From Streptomyces sp. NA04227 (GTDB lineage: Bacteria; Actinomycetota; Actinomycetes; Streptomycetales; Streptomycetaceae), in contig NZ_CP054918.1 of the NCBI RefSeq assembly GCF_013364195.1, forward strand, positions 3,275,001 through 3,339,000: a DNA stretch of 64,000 nt, in the 5' to 3' direction. The notes beneath the pieces are model-generated. The model did no database searches. It saw nothing but the letters and a program-made list of their open reading frames with translations, and was not told the origin of the DNA. Below, in pieces: positions 1 to 5,834 of this stretch (positions within the stretch are counted from its first letter, which is position 1; each line of letters starts with the position of its first letter). A program made the translations under genes and the position numbers.

Positions 1-534
1 GAGCACGGGTTCGAGGTGCCCGAGACGATCGTCATCGCGACGCCTTCGGGCGGGCTGCATCTGTGGTTCACCGGGCCGGCCGGCGTCACGGTGCAGAACA
101 GCGCGAGCAAACTCGGGCCGGGCATCGACGTCCGCGGATACGGCGGGTACCTGGTCGGCCCCGGCTCATGGACGCCGAGGGGCGTGTACCGGGTCGCCGC
201 GATGCACCCCGTAGCGCGTGCACCGCTCGCCCTGGTCGACCTGATGACCCCCAAACCCGTACAGCGGCCGGCGCTCGCCGCTCGGCAGGTGCTGCCCGGC
301 CGACAGCGGTCGGCGGTGCTCACCGGGCTCGTCAAGTTCGTGCTGCAGGCACCCGAGGGCGAGCTGAACAACCGCCTGTACTGGGCTGCCTGTCGCGCGT
401 TCGAGACCGGCGTCGATCCCGACGCGGTGACCCGTGCCCTGGTCGACGCCGCGGTGTCCCTGGGGCATCCCGAACGCGCTGCCGAGCGCACGGTGACCAG
501 CGCCCGCAACGCACCAACGAGGAAGCGTGCATGA
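1..534 (+). CDS. Bifunctional DNA primase/polymerase (Prim-Pol), C-terminal part; 5' end outside window
   Basis: The reading frame is open from base 1, so the N-terminus lies left of the window. The visible part begins with the conserved Prim-Pol stretch PSGGLHLWFTGP, followed by GIDVRGYGGYLVGPGS, the typical 'hGxDhRgxGGYvvxPGS' block of the Prim-Pol N-terminal domain family. The rest is a helical tail. Prim-Pol proteins act as replication initiators or primases in one class of actinomycete integrative elements. The stop overlaps the next start as ATGA (531-534), so the two genes are probably translationally coupled and work together in element replication. It could instead be a phage or plasmid primase, but the tra genes downstream favour an AICE. 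Confidence 0.85.
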   Translation, partial: EHGFEVPETIVIATPSGGLHLWFTGPAGVTVQNSASKLGPGIDVRGYGGYLVGPGSWTPRGVYRVAAMHPVARAPLALVDLMTPKPVQRPALAARQVLPGRQRSAVLTGLVKFVLQAPEGELNNRLYWAACRAFETGVDPDAVTRALVDAAVSLGHPERAAERTVTSARNAPTRKRA

Positions 535-2384
535 GCAAGGACGACGACGACAACATCGACGAGAAGGCACGCGAGATCCTTCGCCGCGCCGGCCTCGCCG
601 ACGAGGGGAAAGGGCGCGGGCCGTCGCAGGCATCGCAGCTCGTCGCACTCGCCCGCGAACGGTACGAGCTGTTCATGTCCGAGGACGGACGACCGTACGG
701 CGTGAAGCAGGACGGCCCGAACATTGCGCTGCCGCTGCGAGGTAAGGCCGGCCTGCGGTCGCAACTCGCCCGTATCTACACCGACGAGAACGACGGTTCG
801 GTGCCGTCGCAGTCGGCGCTCGCCGACGCGATGACCGTGCTTGAGGGTGTCGCGGCCGCCGCCGACCCGCGAGTGCCCCACCTGCGAGTTGCTCGGCACA
901 GCGACGAGATCGTCGTCGACCTGGCGACGTCGGACGGCCGCTGCGTCATCATCGGGCCGGACGGATGGCGCCGTGAGCCGCGCTCGCCGATCCTGTTTCG
1001 CCGGTCGGGTGCCATGAAACCGCTGCCCGAGCCGCTCGCCAACGGCGACGGTCTCACGAAGTTGCGCGAGCTGCTCAACACCAGTGACGAGGGGTTCCGG
1101 CTGCTCGTCGCATGGCTGGTCGCCTCGTTCATTCCCGATCTGCCGCACCCGATCCTGACGTTCCGCGGCGAGCAGGGCACCGGGAAGTCGAAGGGCGCGG
1201 CGATGGTGATCGGAATCATCGACCCGTCCGGCGCCCCGAAACGGACGGCGCCGCGCGACGTGAAGGCATGGGCGACGCAGGCGTTCAACTCATGGGCGCT
1301 CTGCCTCGACAACGTCTCGATCATCGCTGATTGGCTGTCCGACGCCCTGTGTCGGGCGGTGACCGGCGACGGCATCGTCGACCGCGCGCTCTACACCGAC
1401 GACGACGTCGTCGTGCTGGAGTTCCGGCGCGTCCTGGCGATGACGACCATCGACGCCGGCGCGCTCGCGGGCGACCTCGCCGAGCGTCTGCTGACGATCG
1501 AGCTGAACCTGATTCCCGACCACAAGCGGCGCGAGGAAGCTGAGTTGGACGCGGTGTACGCCGAGGCTCACGCCTCGATCCTTGCGTCGCTGTTCGATCT
1601 GCTCGCGCAGGTGCTCAAGGTGCTGCCCGAGGTGCACCTCACGGAGCGCCCGCGCATGGCGGACTTCGCGCGGATCCTCGCCGCAGTCGACCAGGTGCAG
1701 GGGTGGGACACGCTTCACTCGTACAAGTCGAGCGCCCGTGACGCCGTCGCCGACGTCCTCGACGGCGAGCCGTTCGCACAGGCGGTCGTCGCCCTGGTCG
1801 ACACGGCCGGGGCGGACGGCGTCACCTTGACGGCGCAGGAACTTCTCGACGCGGTGCAGACGCCCGAGCGGCTGCCGAAGAAGTGGCCGAAGGACTCGAC
1901 GCGCGCGGCCGGCCAACTCAAGCGGCTCGCGCCCGCGTTGCGGACAATCGGCGTCGACGTCGACGACTCGCAGCGGCAGCCGAGGGGCAACCGCTCGCGC
2001 CTCTACCGGCTCACCTCGTCAGAGAGTAGGCGCAAGACAGCACCCGCAGCGCCCACAGCACCCGCAACGGGCTCTGAGCAGCAGGAACGCGCGGGTGCTA
2101 CGGCAGACGCGAGCACCCGCGCCGGTTCTCGCAGCACCCGCAGCGGGCGCTCGCCGGGCGCTGCGGGCGCTCGCGCGGGTGCTCACCTCAGCGCAGCACC
2201 CGCAGCCGACACCCTGCCTGACGTGCCCGAACACGACTCTGCGGGCACTGCGGGCACTGCGGGCGCTAGTTCGCAGCCACTCTCTGTTTCCGCGACCGCT
2301 CTCTGTTCCGAGTGCGGGTTCCCGATGGCGCTGATCGAGCCCGGCCAGACCTCACACCCGAACTGCGGACCCGCCGCAGCATGA
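531..2384 (+). CDS. AICE replication ATPase/helicase-like protein with C-terminal zinc motif
   Basis: A 617-aa protein starting at the ATG that overlaps the Prim-Pol stop. A Walker A motif GEQGTGKS lies near residue 215, in a setting (FRGEQGTGKSKGA, then a conserved LCLDN segment) typical of helicase-type ATPases that follow Prim-Pol domains in phages and integrative elements. After about residue 500 it becomes an Ala/Thr/Arg/Gly-rich low-complexity linker, encoded by a repeat-rich DNA segment (see the 2039-2203 array). It ends in a small zinc-ribbon-like motif, CSEC then HPNC. In many elements Prim-Pol and helicase form one polypeptide; here they are split by an ATGA overlap. The frame is also open upstream of 531, but that stretch overlaps the real Prim-Pol frame. 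Exact helicase family not assigned. Confidence 0.8.
   Translation: MSKDDDDNIDEKAREILRRAGLADEGKGRGPSQASQLVALARERYELFMSEDGRPYGVKQDGPNIALPLRGKAGLRSQLARIYTDENDGSVPSQSALADAMTVLEGVAAAADPRVPHLRVARHSDEIVVDLATSDGRCVIIGPDGWRREPRSPILFRRSGAMKPLPEPLANGDGLTKLRELLNTSDEGFRLLVAWLVASFIPDLPHPILTFRGEQGTGKSKGAAMVIGIIDPSGAPKRTAPRDVKAWATQAFNSWALCLDNVSIIADWLSDALCRAVTGDGIVDRALYTDDDVVVLEFRRVLAMTTIDAGALAGDLAERLLTIELNLIPDHKRREEAELDAVYAEAHASILASLFDLLAQVLKVLPEVHLTERPRMADFARILAAVDQVQGWDTLHSYKSSARDAVADVLDGEPFAQAVVALVDTAGADGVTLTAQELLDAVQTPERLPKKWPKDSTRAAGQLKRLAPALRTIGVDVDDSQRQPRGNRSRLYRLTSSESRRKTAPAAPTAPATGSEQQERAGATADASTRAGSRSTRSGRSPGAAGARAGAHLSAAPAADTLPDVPEHDSAGTAGTAGASSQPLSVSATALCSECGFPMALIEPGQTSHPNCGPAAA
2039..2203. repeat. 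Seven-copy 9-mer array (AGCACCCGC / GCGGGTGCT), possible iterons
   Basis: Five direct copies of AGCACCCGC start at 2039, 2057, 2112, 2133 and 2195. Two inverted copies (GCGGGTGCT) start at 2091 and 2175. Next to the array, CTGCGGGCA-like units repeat three times at about 2236-2266. The array lies in the part of the ATPase gene that encodes a low-complexity linker, so DNA rather than protein may be conserved. Iterons inside or next to rep genes are common in plasmids; that role here is inference. Confidence 0.5.
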
Positions 2385-2401
2385 CCATGAAAGGCACGAC
2401 C

Positions 2402-3328
2402 ATGACTGACGACAGCAGCAAGCGGCGCGACCCGGTCGACGCCGCCGTCGACACCATCCCCGGGTTCCGAGCCGTCGAGGCGGCCGACGCCAAGCTGCAG
2501 CAGCGCATCAAGCAGCTTCGCAACCCGGCCGCGCTGCCGCAGCCCGACTTCGTCGCCGAGGCACTCACCGCGCTCGACGCCGACGAGCCCCTGCCCGCCG
2601 ACCTCGGCCGGCGCGCATGGGAGGCGCAGCAGGCAGCGAAGTTCTACGAGGCAGAGCTGCAGGTGCTGCTCGGCGTCGAGAACCGCCTCAAGCAGAAGCG
2701 AGAGATGGCGTTCAACGCCGGCGCCGACGGCGCGCTGCCCATGCTCCGCGCCGCCCTCGACGAGCTGCTCGCCGAGGCACGGCCAGCCGCCGAGTCGCTC
2801 CGCGGCGTGCACGACGCACAGAGCGCCATCGACCGCGGTCCCGAGGCGATCGCCGCATGGCAGGGGTTCGACGCCTACGTGACCCGGTACAAGCGGATCC
2901 GCGACGGACAGTACGCGCTCACCCTTGGCGCTGCGGGAGGCCGCGAGATCCACGTACGGGGCCGCGATGTCTCGTTCAGCGCCGTGTTCGGGCTGTGGTC
3001 CGAGGTCGCCAACGTCACTGAGGTGTGGCCCGAGTGGGTGCCCGGCGGTGAGGGCATCCGCCCGCCCTGGCCCGTGCCCAACCCGAACCGCCCGTTCGAT
3101 GTACGGCACGACCGCGAGTGGCTTCTGTGGGTGCTGCGCACGCCCGGCGTCGAGCTGTGGCTGCCCCAGCTCGACGAGCTGCGGAAGGCGTGGGAGACGC
3201 AGCAGTCGGACGCCATCGAGCGGGGAGGCAAGGCAGTCGAGAAGACCGGTCAGAAGCTCAAGCGTCCCGTTCGCGTCCGGGCCGGCGACGGATCCGAGTG
3301 GAACGAGTACCGCGAGATCAGCGCCTAA
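2402..3328 (+). CDS. AICE hypothetical protein, helical, function unknown
   Basis: A 308-aa protein with no recognised family. The first two thirds are charged and strongly helical (for example KLQQRIKQL and ENRLKQKREM), suggesting coiled coil. The C-terminal part has Trp/Pro-rich segments (WPEWVPGGEG, PPWPVPNPNRPF). No signal peptide or membrane segment is seen. The start at 2402 is preceded by GAAAGG (2389-2394) at good spacing. An alternative ATG at 2381 overlaps the stop of the ATPase gene as ATGA and would add seven residues. It lies in the same rightward operon as the replication genes, so a replication or copy-control role is possible but not shown. Confidence 0.75.
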   Translation: MTDDSSKRRDPVDAAVDTIPGFRAVEAADAKLQQRIKQLRNPAALPQPDFVAEALTALDADEPLPADLGRRAWEAQQAAKFYEAELQVLLGVENRLKQKREMAFNAGADGALPMLRAALDELLAEARPAAESLRGVHDAQSAIDRGPEAIAAWQGFDAYVTRYKRIRDGQYALTLGAAGGREIHVRGRDVSFSAVFGLWSEVANVTEVWPEWVPGGEGIRPPWPVPNPNRPFDVRHDREWLLWVLRTPGVELWLPQLDELRKAWETQQSDAIERGGKAVEKTGQKLKRPVRVRAGDGSEWNEYREISA

Positions 3329-3341
3329 GAGAGGAAGCACC

Positions 3342-3575
3342 ATGTCCGACGCGAAGCGCACCAGGACGAACGGCATCGAGCGCGGCCGGAAGCTGTACCG
3401 CGACTTGATCGGCCCGCTCTCCAGCGACGGCCCGGCGCAAGAGTTCGCCCGGCTCAACGACACCGCGGTGAACCGAGCGAGTCTCGCTCACATCGCCCGA
3501 CAGGGCGGTGAGCGCGGCCGCGCGGCCCGCACACGGCTTGACGAGTGGGAGGCCGGCGACTCGTCGGCCGCCTGA
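3342..3575 (+). CDS. Small AICE hypothetical protein (77 aa)
   Basis: Begins at ATG 3342 behind a clear GAGAGGAAG ribosome binding site, 13 nt after the previous stop, so it is the last gene of the rightward replication operon. The product is basic at the N-terminus (AKRTRTNGIERGRK), then mixed-charge helical, with no membrane segment or known motif. A hairpin follows at 3596-3631. Function unknown. Confidence 0.65.
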   Translation: MSDAKRTRTNGIERGRKLYRDLIGPLSSDGPAQEFARLNDTAVNRASLAHIARQGGERGRAARTRLDEWEAGDSSAA

Positions 3576-3595
3576 CAGACCAGGCGTCAAAGTCA

Positions 3596-3631
3596 CCCCG
3601 CTCGCTGTTCGGTCAGTTCCGGCGAGCGGGG
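3596..3631 (+). terminator. Hairpin after the rightward AICE operon
   Basis: Arms CCCCGCTCGC (3596-3605) and GCGAGCGGGG (3622-3631) pair perfectly over 10 bp with a 16-nt loop. It lies 20 nt after the stop of the 77-aa gene. There is no T-run, as is common in Streptomyces. It also sits just ahead of the possible 37-aa ORF at 3636 and includes its ribosome binding site, so it could instead be a translational control element. Confidence 0.5.
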
Positions 3632-3635
3632 AGCC

Positions 3636-3749
3636 ATGGACACGAGCACTGCGCATGGTGCCCTGACTGTCCAGCGCCACCCCGAGCGCCCCGTCGCCAT
3701 CCCGGCCGGCGGGGCGCTCTACTGTGCGCGAACGCTTTTAGGTCTCTGA
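3636..3749 (+). CDS. Possible 37-aa peptide gene containing a TTA codon
   Basis: An ATG at 3636 follows GGGGAG at 5-nt spacing and opens a 37-codon frame ending in ALYCARTLLGL. The penultimate Leu region uses a TTA codon (CTT TTA GGT), rare in Streptomyces and dependent on the bldA tRNA. Short length and the overlap with the 3596-3631 hairpin make this tentative. No family is recognised. Confidence 0.3.
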   Translation: MDTSTAHGALTVQRHPERPVAIPAGGALYCARTLLGL

Positions 3750-3953
3750 CCAGGCGCGATATGCAGCGGCGACACGCCGACGTGACAGGCGGACGCCTGC
3801 CGAGTTGGGGGTTCGAATCACCCCGGACGGCGGCGATCAAGGCCACAACGGGGCGTCACACGGCGAGAAAAGGGCGCCGAGCCGAATTCCCCAGACCCGT
3901 ACAGACCGACAGCCGCAGCACCTCCCGGGCCGAAGATCGGGGGGCGGGGGGAG
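3750..3953. other. AICE intergenic spacer, no gene seen
   Basis: With the doubtful 37-aa ORF set aside, 3576-3953 has no confident gene. It contains a hairpin-forming CAGGC/GCCTG pair near 3786-3799 and a GTTCGAATC sequence (3811-3819) resembling a tRNA T-loop. No matching 5' acceptor strand or anticodon arm was found. A G-rich run lies at about 3938-3952. Confidence 0.5.
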
Positions 3954-4166
3954 TCACCCCCCAGGGGTCGCCGAGCCCGGAGCGCAGTCGGGGCAGGCGT
4001 ACACCTCGATGTCGAACGAGTGCGCGCCGACGCCGCCTCGGGCGCGGCCGACACTGACGCCGCCGACTTTGGTCCACAGCGACTTGCCACACAGGCAGCA
4101 GGCCCAACCCTGGTGTTGGGCGTAGGTGAGATCGTCGGCCGACGGCAGCTTGAGGCGCGCGGTCAC
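3954..4166 (-). CDS. Small zinc-motif protein (70 aa), AICE-associated
   Basis: GTG start at 4166, overlapping the stop of the upstream gene as GTGA. The product has two CxxC pairs (CCLCGK near residue 24 and CPDC near 60), spaced like a zinc ribbon, with GVSVGRARG between them. From memory, similar short proteins are common on Streptomyces integrative elements; none has a known function to my knowledge. Transcribed leftward with the 4163-4501 gene and away from the GntR regulator. Confidence 0.7.
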   Translation of the reverse strand: MTARLKLPSADDLTYAQHQGWACCLCGKSLWTKVGGVSVGRARGGVGAHSFDIEVYACPDCAPGSATPGG

Positions 4167-4501
4167 CGGACTGTCCCTAACTGCGCCCACAGACCGCACT
4201 CGTCGGTCGTGAGCCCGACGCGGTCGGCGAGTCCTGAGACGAGCATCCAACCGGGTCCGTGACTGTTGATCAGCGGTAGCGGTTCGGGTCCCGACGCCGT
4301 GAGGCGGATCCGCTTACCGGCCGTCGACAGGGTCATCTCGATGACTTCCGCACCCGAGCCGAGGACGGCGACGAACAACTCGTCGGCGATCAGCGGGGCG
4401 TCGAGGTGCTTCACGCGGCCGCGAGTCCACAGACGCACGTGGGCTGCCTCGATCGGCTCGCCCTTGAAAGCCTTCTGCCACGTATGACCCGATTCGGGCA
4501 T
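4163..4501 (-). CDS. AICE conserved protein resembling a degenerate GHKL/anti-sigma ATPase fold
   Basis: A 112-aa protein starting at ATG 4501 behind GGGGG. Its layout resembles the histidine-kinase-like ATPase fold of anti-sigma factors: ADELFVAVLGSGAEVIEM at the N-box position, a beta-strand TLSTAGKRIRLTASG, then GPGWMLVSGLADRVG and TDECGLWAQL, as in the 'G-x-GL-x-ivxxLa...WG' C-terminal half. The N-box Asn and G-boxes are not recognisable, so ATP binding is doubtful. First gene of a two-gene leftward unit whose promoter faces the operator repeats at 4526-4614. Fold assignment is inference from pattern only. Confidence 0.65.
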   Translation of the reverse strand: MPESGHTWQKAFKGEPIEAAHVRLWTRGRVKHLDAPLIADELFVAVLGSGAEVIEMTLSTAGKRIRLTASGPEPLPLINSHGPGWMLVSGLADRVGLTTDECGLWAQLGTVR

Positions 4502-4525
4502 AGTTGACCCCCGGTGACGGCCGTT

Positions 4526-4560
4526 ATCTGAGTACAGGTAGTGCTTATCTGTACTCAGAT
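4526..4560. promoter_or_regulatory. Perfect inverted-repeat operator between divergent AICE genes
   Basis: ATCTGAGTACAG (4526-4537) and CTGTACTCAGAT (4549-4560) are perfect 12-bp inverted repeats with an 11-bp spacer. They lie 25 bp upstream of the leftward pair start (4501) and 85 bp upstream of the GntR start (4645). A dyad of this kind beside a GntR/UTRA gene is the expected operator of that regulator. Confidence 0.7.
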
Positions 4561-4603
4561 TGTCGCCGGGATTGGCGCTGGTCAAGCGGGACGGGAGAGT
4601 ATG

Positions 4604-4614
4604 TGTACTCAGAT
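4604..4614. promoter_or_regulatory. Third copy of the operator half-site
   Basis: TGTACTCAGAT repeats the right half of the 4526-4560 dyad. The copies at 4551 and 4605 share the 12-mer GTACTCAGATTG. It lies 31 bp before the GTG of the GntR gene, a position suited to autorepression. A shorter match, CTGAGTAC, occurs inside the gene start near 4655. Confidence 0.6.
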
Positions 4615-4644
4615 TGACCTGATCACTCGGAATGGGGTGCAGCG

Positions 4645-5418
4645 GTGGCACAGCCTGAGTACCTGCGGATCGCCGCCGACCTGCGGCGCCGCATCGCTCC
4701 GGGCGGAGAGTTCGGGCCGGGTGATCAGATCCCGACCATTCCCGAGCTGTGCGCCGAGTACGGCGACGTGTCGCCAACGACGATCCGCAACGCGCTGCGG
4801 CTGCTCACGAACGAGGGACTGATCGAGGCTCGCGCTCGCGCCGGCACGCGAGTTCGGCCGCGGCCGCCGATCCATCGCATGGCAGCGGACCGGTACCGGT
4901 CGACGCCCGGCGCGAAGTCGACGCCGTACACGCGCGATCAGGGCATCGGATGGTCCGAGTACCGACTCGACAAGCGGTTCGAGAAGGTGCAGGCGGACCC
5001 CGAGTTGGCGGCGCTGTTCGAGTGCGAGGTCGGCGAGCGGCTGCTCGCGCGGCACTTCGTGTTCTACGACAACGACCAGCCGACGCAGATGAGCACGAGT
5101 TACGTCCGGTGGTCCGATGTGGCTGACACGCCGGTCGCCGACCCGATCAACGAGCCGTGGCCGGGCGGCACTCGCGCGCAGATGGCGAGCCTCGGCATTC
5201 GCGTCACGCAGGTGCGCGAGTCGTTCACGACCGCCATGCCGACCGATCTGGAGGCGGCGACGCTGCGGATCGGCTCGGGCGTGCCGGTCCTGCGGTACAC
5301 GCGTCGGCACGTCTCCGATACCGGCCGCGTGGTCGAGGTCGCGCACCCGATCGTCCGTCGCGGCGACACGACCATCGTCGACTTCGTCATCGACCTCGAC
5401 GAGCAGCCCGGAGCATGA
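4645..5418 (+). CDS. GntR-family transcriptional regulator with UTRA domain (KorA/KorSA-like)
   Basis: A 257-aa protein starting at GTG 4645. Residues 1-65 form a GntR winged helix (YLRIAADLRRRI, GDQIPTIPELCAEYG, SPTTIRNALRLL, GLIEARARAGTRV). Residues about 100-245 match the UTRA/HutC ligand-binding fold (ERLLARHFVFYDND, TSYVRWSD, VLRYTRRHVSDTGRVVEVAHPIVRRGDT in short blocks). In pSAM2 and relatives, a GntR repressor (KorSA) controls the activator or transfer genes; this is the likely counterpart. It is divergent from two small genes, with operator repeats between them. Confidence 0.85.
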   Translation: MAQPEYLRIAADLRRRIAPGGEFGPGDQIPTIPELCAEYGDVSPTTIRNALRLLTNEGLIEARARAGTRVRPRPPIHRMAADRYRSTPGAKSTPYTRDQGIGWSEYRLDKRFEKVQADPELAALFECEVGERLLARHFVFYDNDQPTQMSTSYVRWSDVADTPVADPINEPWPGGTRAQMASLGIRVTQVRESFTTAMPTDLEAATLRIGSGVPVLRYTRRHVSDTGRVVEVAHPIVRRGDTTIVDFVIDLDEQPGA

Positions 5419-5460
5419 CGACGGCCCCCGCCCGAGGTTGGGCAGGGGCCGCGGTCGATC

Positions 5461-5685
5461 TCAGCGAGTGCCGTCGCGGTAGGTGCGCCGCCATGCGTTG
5501 TGGAGGCGCCGGCCGACGCGCAGCCGGTAGCGGTCGCCGTGGCAGCGGCTGCACGTCCTGGTCCCGAGCCATCCGTGCTTCTCGCCGTCGCCGCCGCACT
5601 TCCGGCACCGGGCGAACGGCTGCAGCATGCACAACGCCGCGTAGGCGAGCAGCCCGAGCGCGGCCGCGGTCATAGCAATGAGCAT
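5461..5685 (-). CDS. Small membrane protein with DnaJ-like zinc motif, AICE-associated
   Basis: A 74-aa protein. Residues 1-22 form one membrane helix (MLIAMTAAALGLLAYAALCM), followed by CRKCGGDG and CSRCHGDRY, a pair of CxxCxG motifs resembling the DnaJ zinc centre, then a basic tail (RLHNAWRRTYRDG). From memory, near-identical short proteins recur in Streptomyces AICEs next to tra genes. It is the last gene of the leftward transfer operon, about 150 nt beyond the traB stop and past the CTAG-rich palindrome. Function unknown; a mating-channel accessory role is a guess. Confidence 0.7.
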   Translation of the reverse strand: MLIAMTAAALGLLAYAALCMLQPFARCRKCGGDGEKHGWLGTRTCSRCHGDRYRLRVGRRLHNAWRRTYRDGTR

Positions 5686-5729
5686 GGAGTGTCTGCCCCC
5701 TCCGAAGTGGGTGTTTCCCGTTTCCCGAG

Positions 5730-5767
5730 GGCGCCCTGCTAGCTACTAGATCACTGGTCAGGGCGCC
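5730..5767. terminator. Hairpin between traB and the small zinc-motif gene
   Basis: GGCGCCCTG (5730-5738) pairs with CAGGGCGCC (5759-5767), nine perfect base pairs, followed rightward by TTT. The loop contains two CTAG sites. It could act as a terminator or as part of a cis-acting transfer site together with the adjacent palindrome. Confidence 0.45.
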
Positions 5768-5785
5768 TTTGTGCCGCTAGCGGGG

Positions 5786-5823
5786 CTGCTAGGTCTAGCA
5801 GGGCGGGGTGCTAGACCTAGCAG
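5786..5823. repeat. Perfect CTAG-rich palindrome just 3' of traB, candidate clt
   Basis: CTGCTAGGTCTAGCA (5786-5800) and TGCTAGACCTAGCAG (5809-5823) are perfect 15-bp inverted repeats around GGGCGGGG. The 85 bp from 5739 to 5823 hold seven CTAG tetramers (5739, 5746, 5777, 5789, 5795, 5811, 5817), a tetramer normally rare in Streptomyces DNA. In Streptomyces conjugative plasmids the cis-acting transfer locus clt lies at or near the end of traB and is bound by TraB. That role is inference. Confidence 0.55.
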
Positions 5824-5834
5824 CCGTACGAGGG

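Noticed and set aside
531..2384. Start of the ATPase frame at position 63
   Set aside because: That extension overlaps the real Prim-Pol frame and gives an Arg-rich translation.
3775..3835. tRNA-like segment with T-loop GTTCGAATC and a variable-arm-like hairpin
   Set aside because: The T stem has a mismatch, no 5' acceptor strand pairs with CGGACGG, and no anticodon arm or CCA could be placed.
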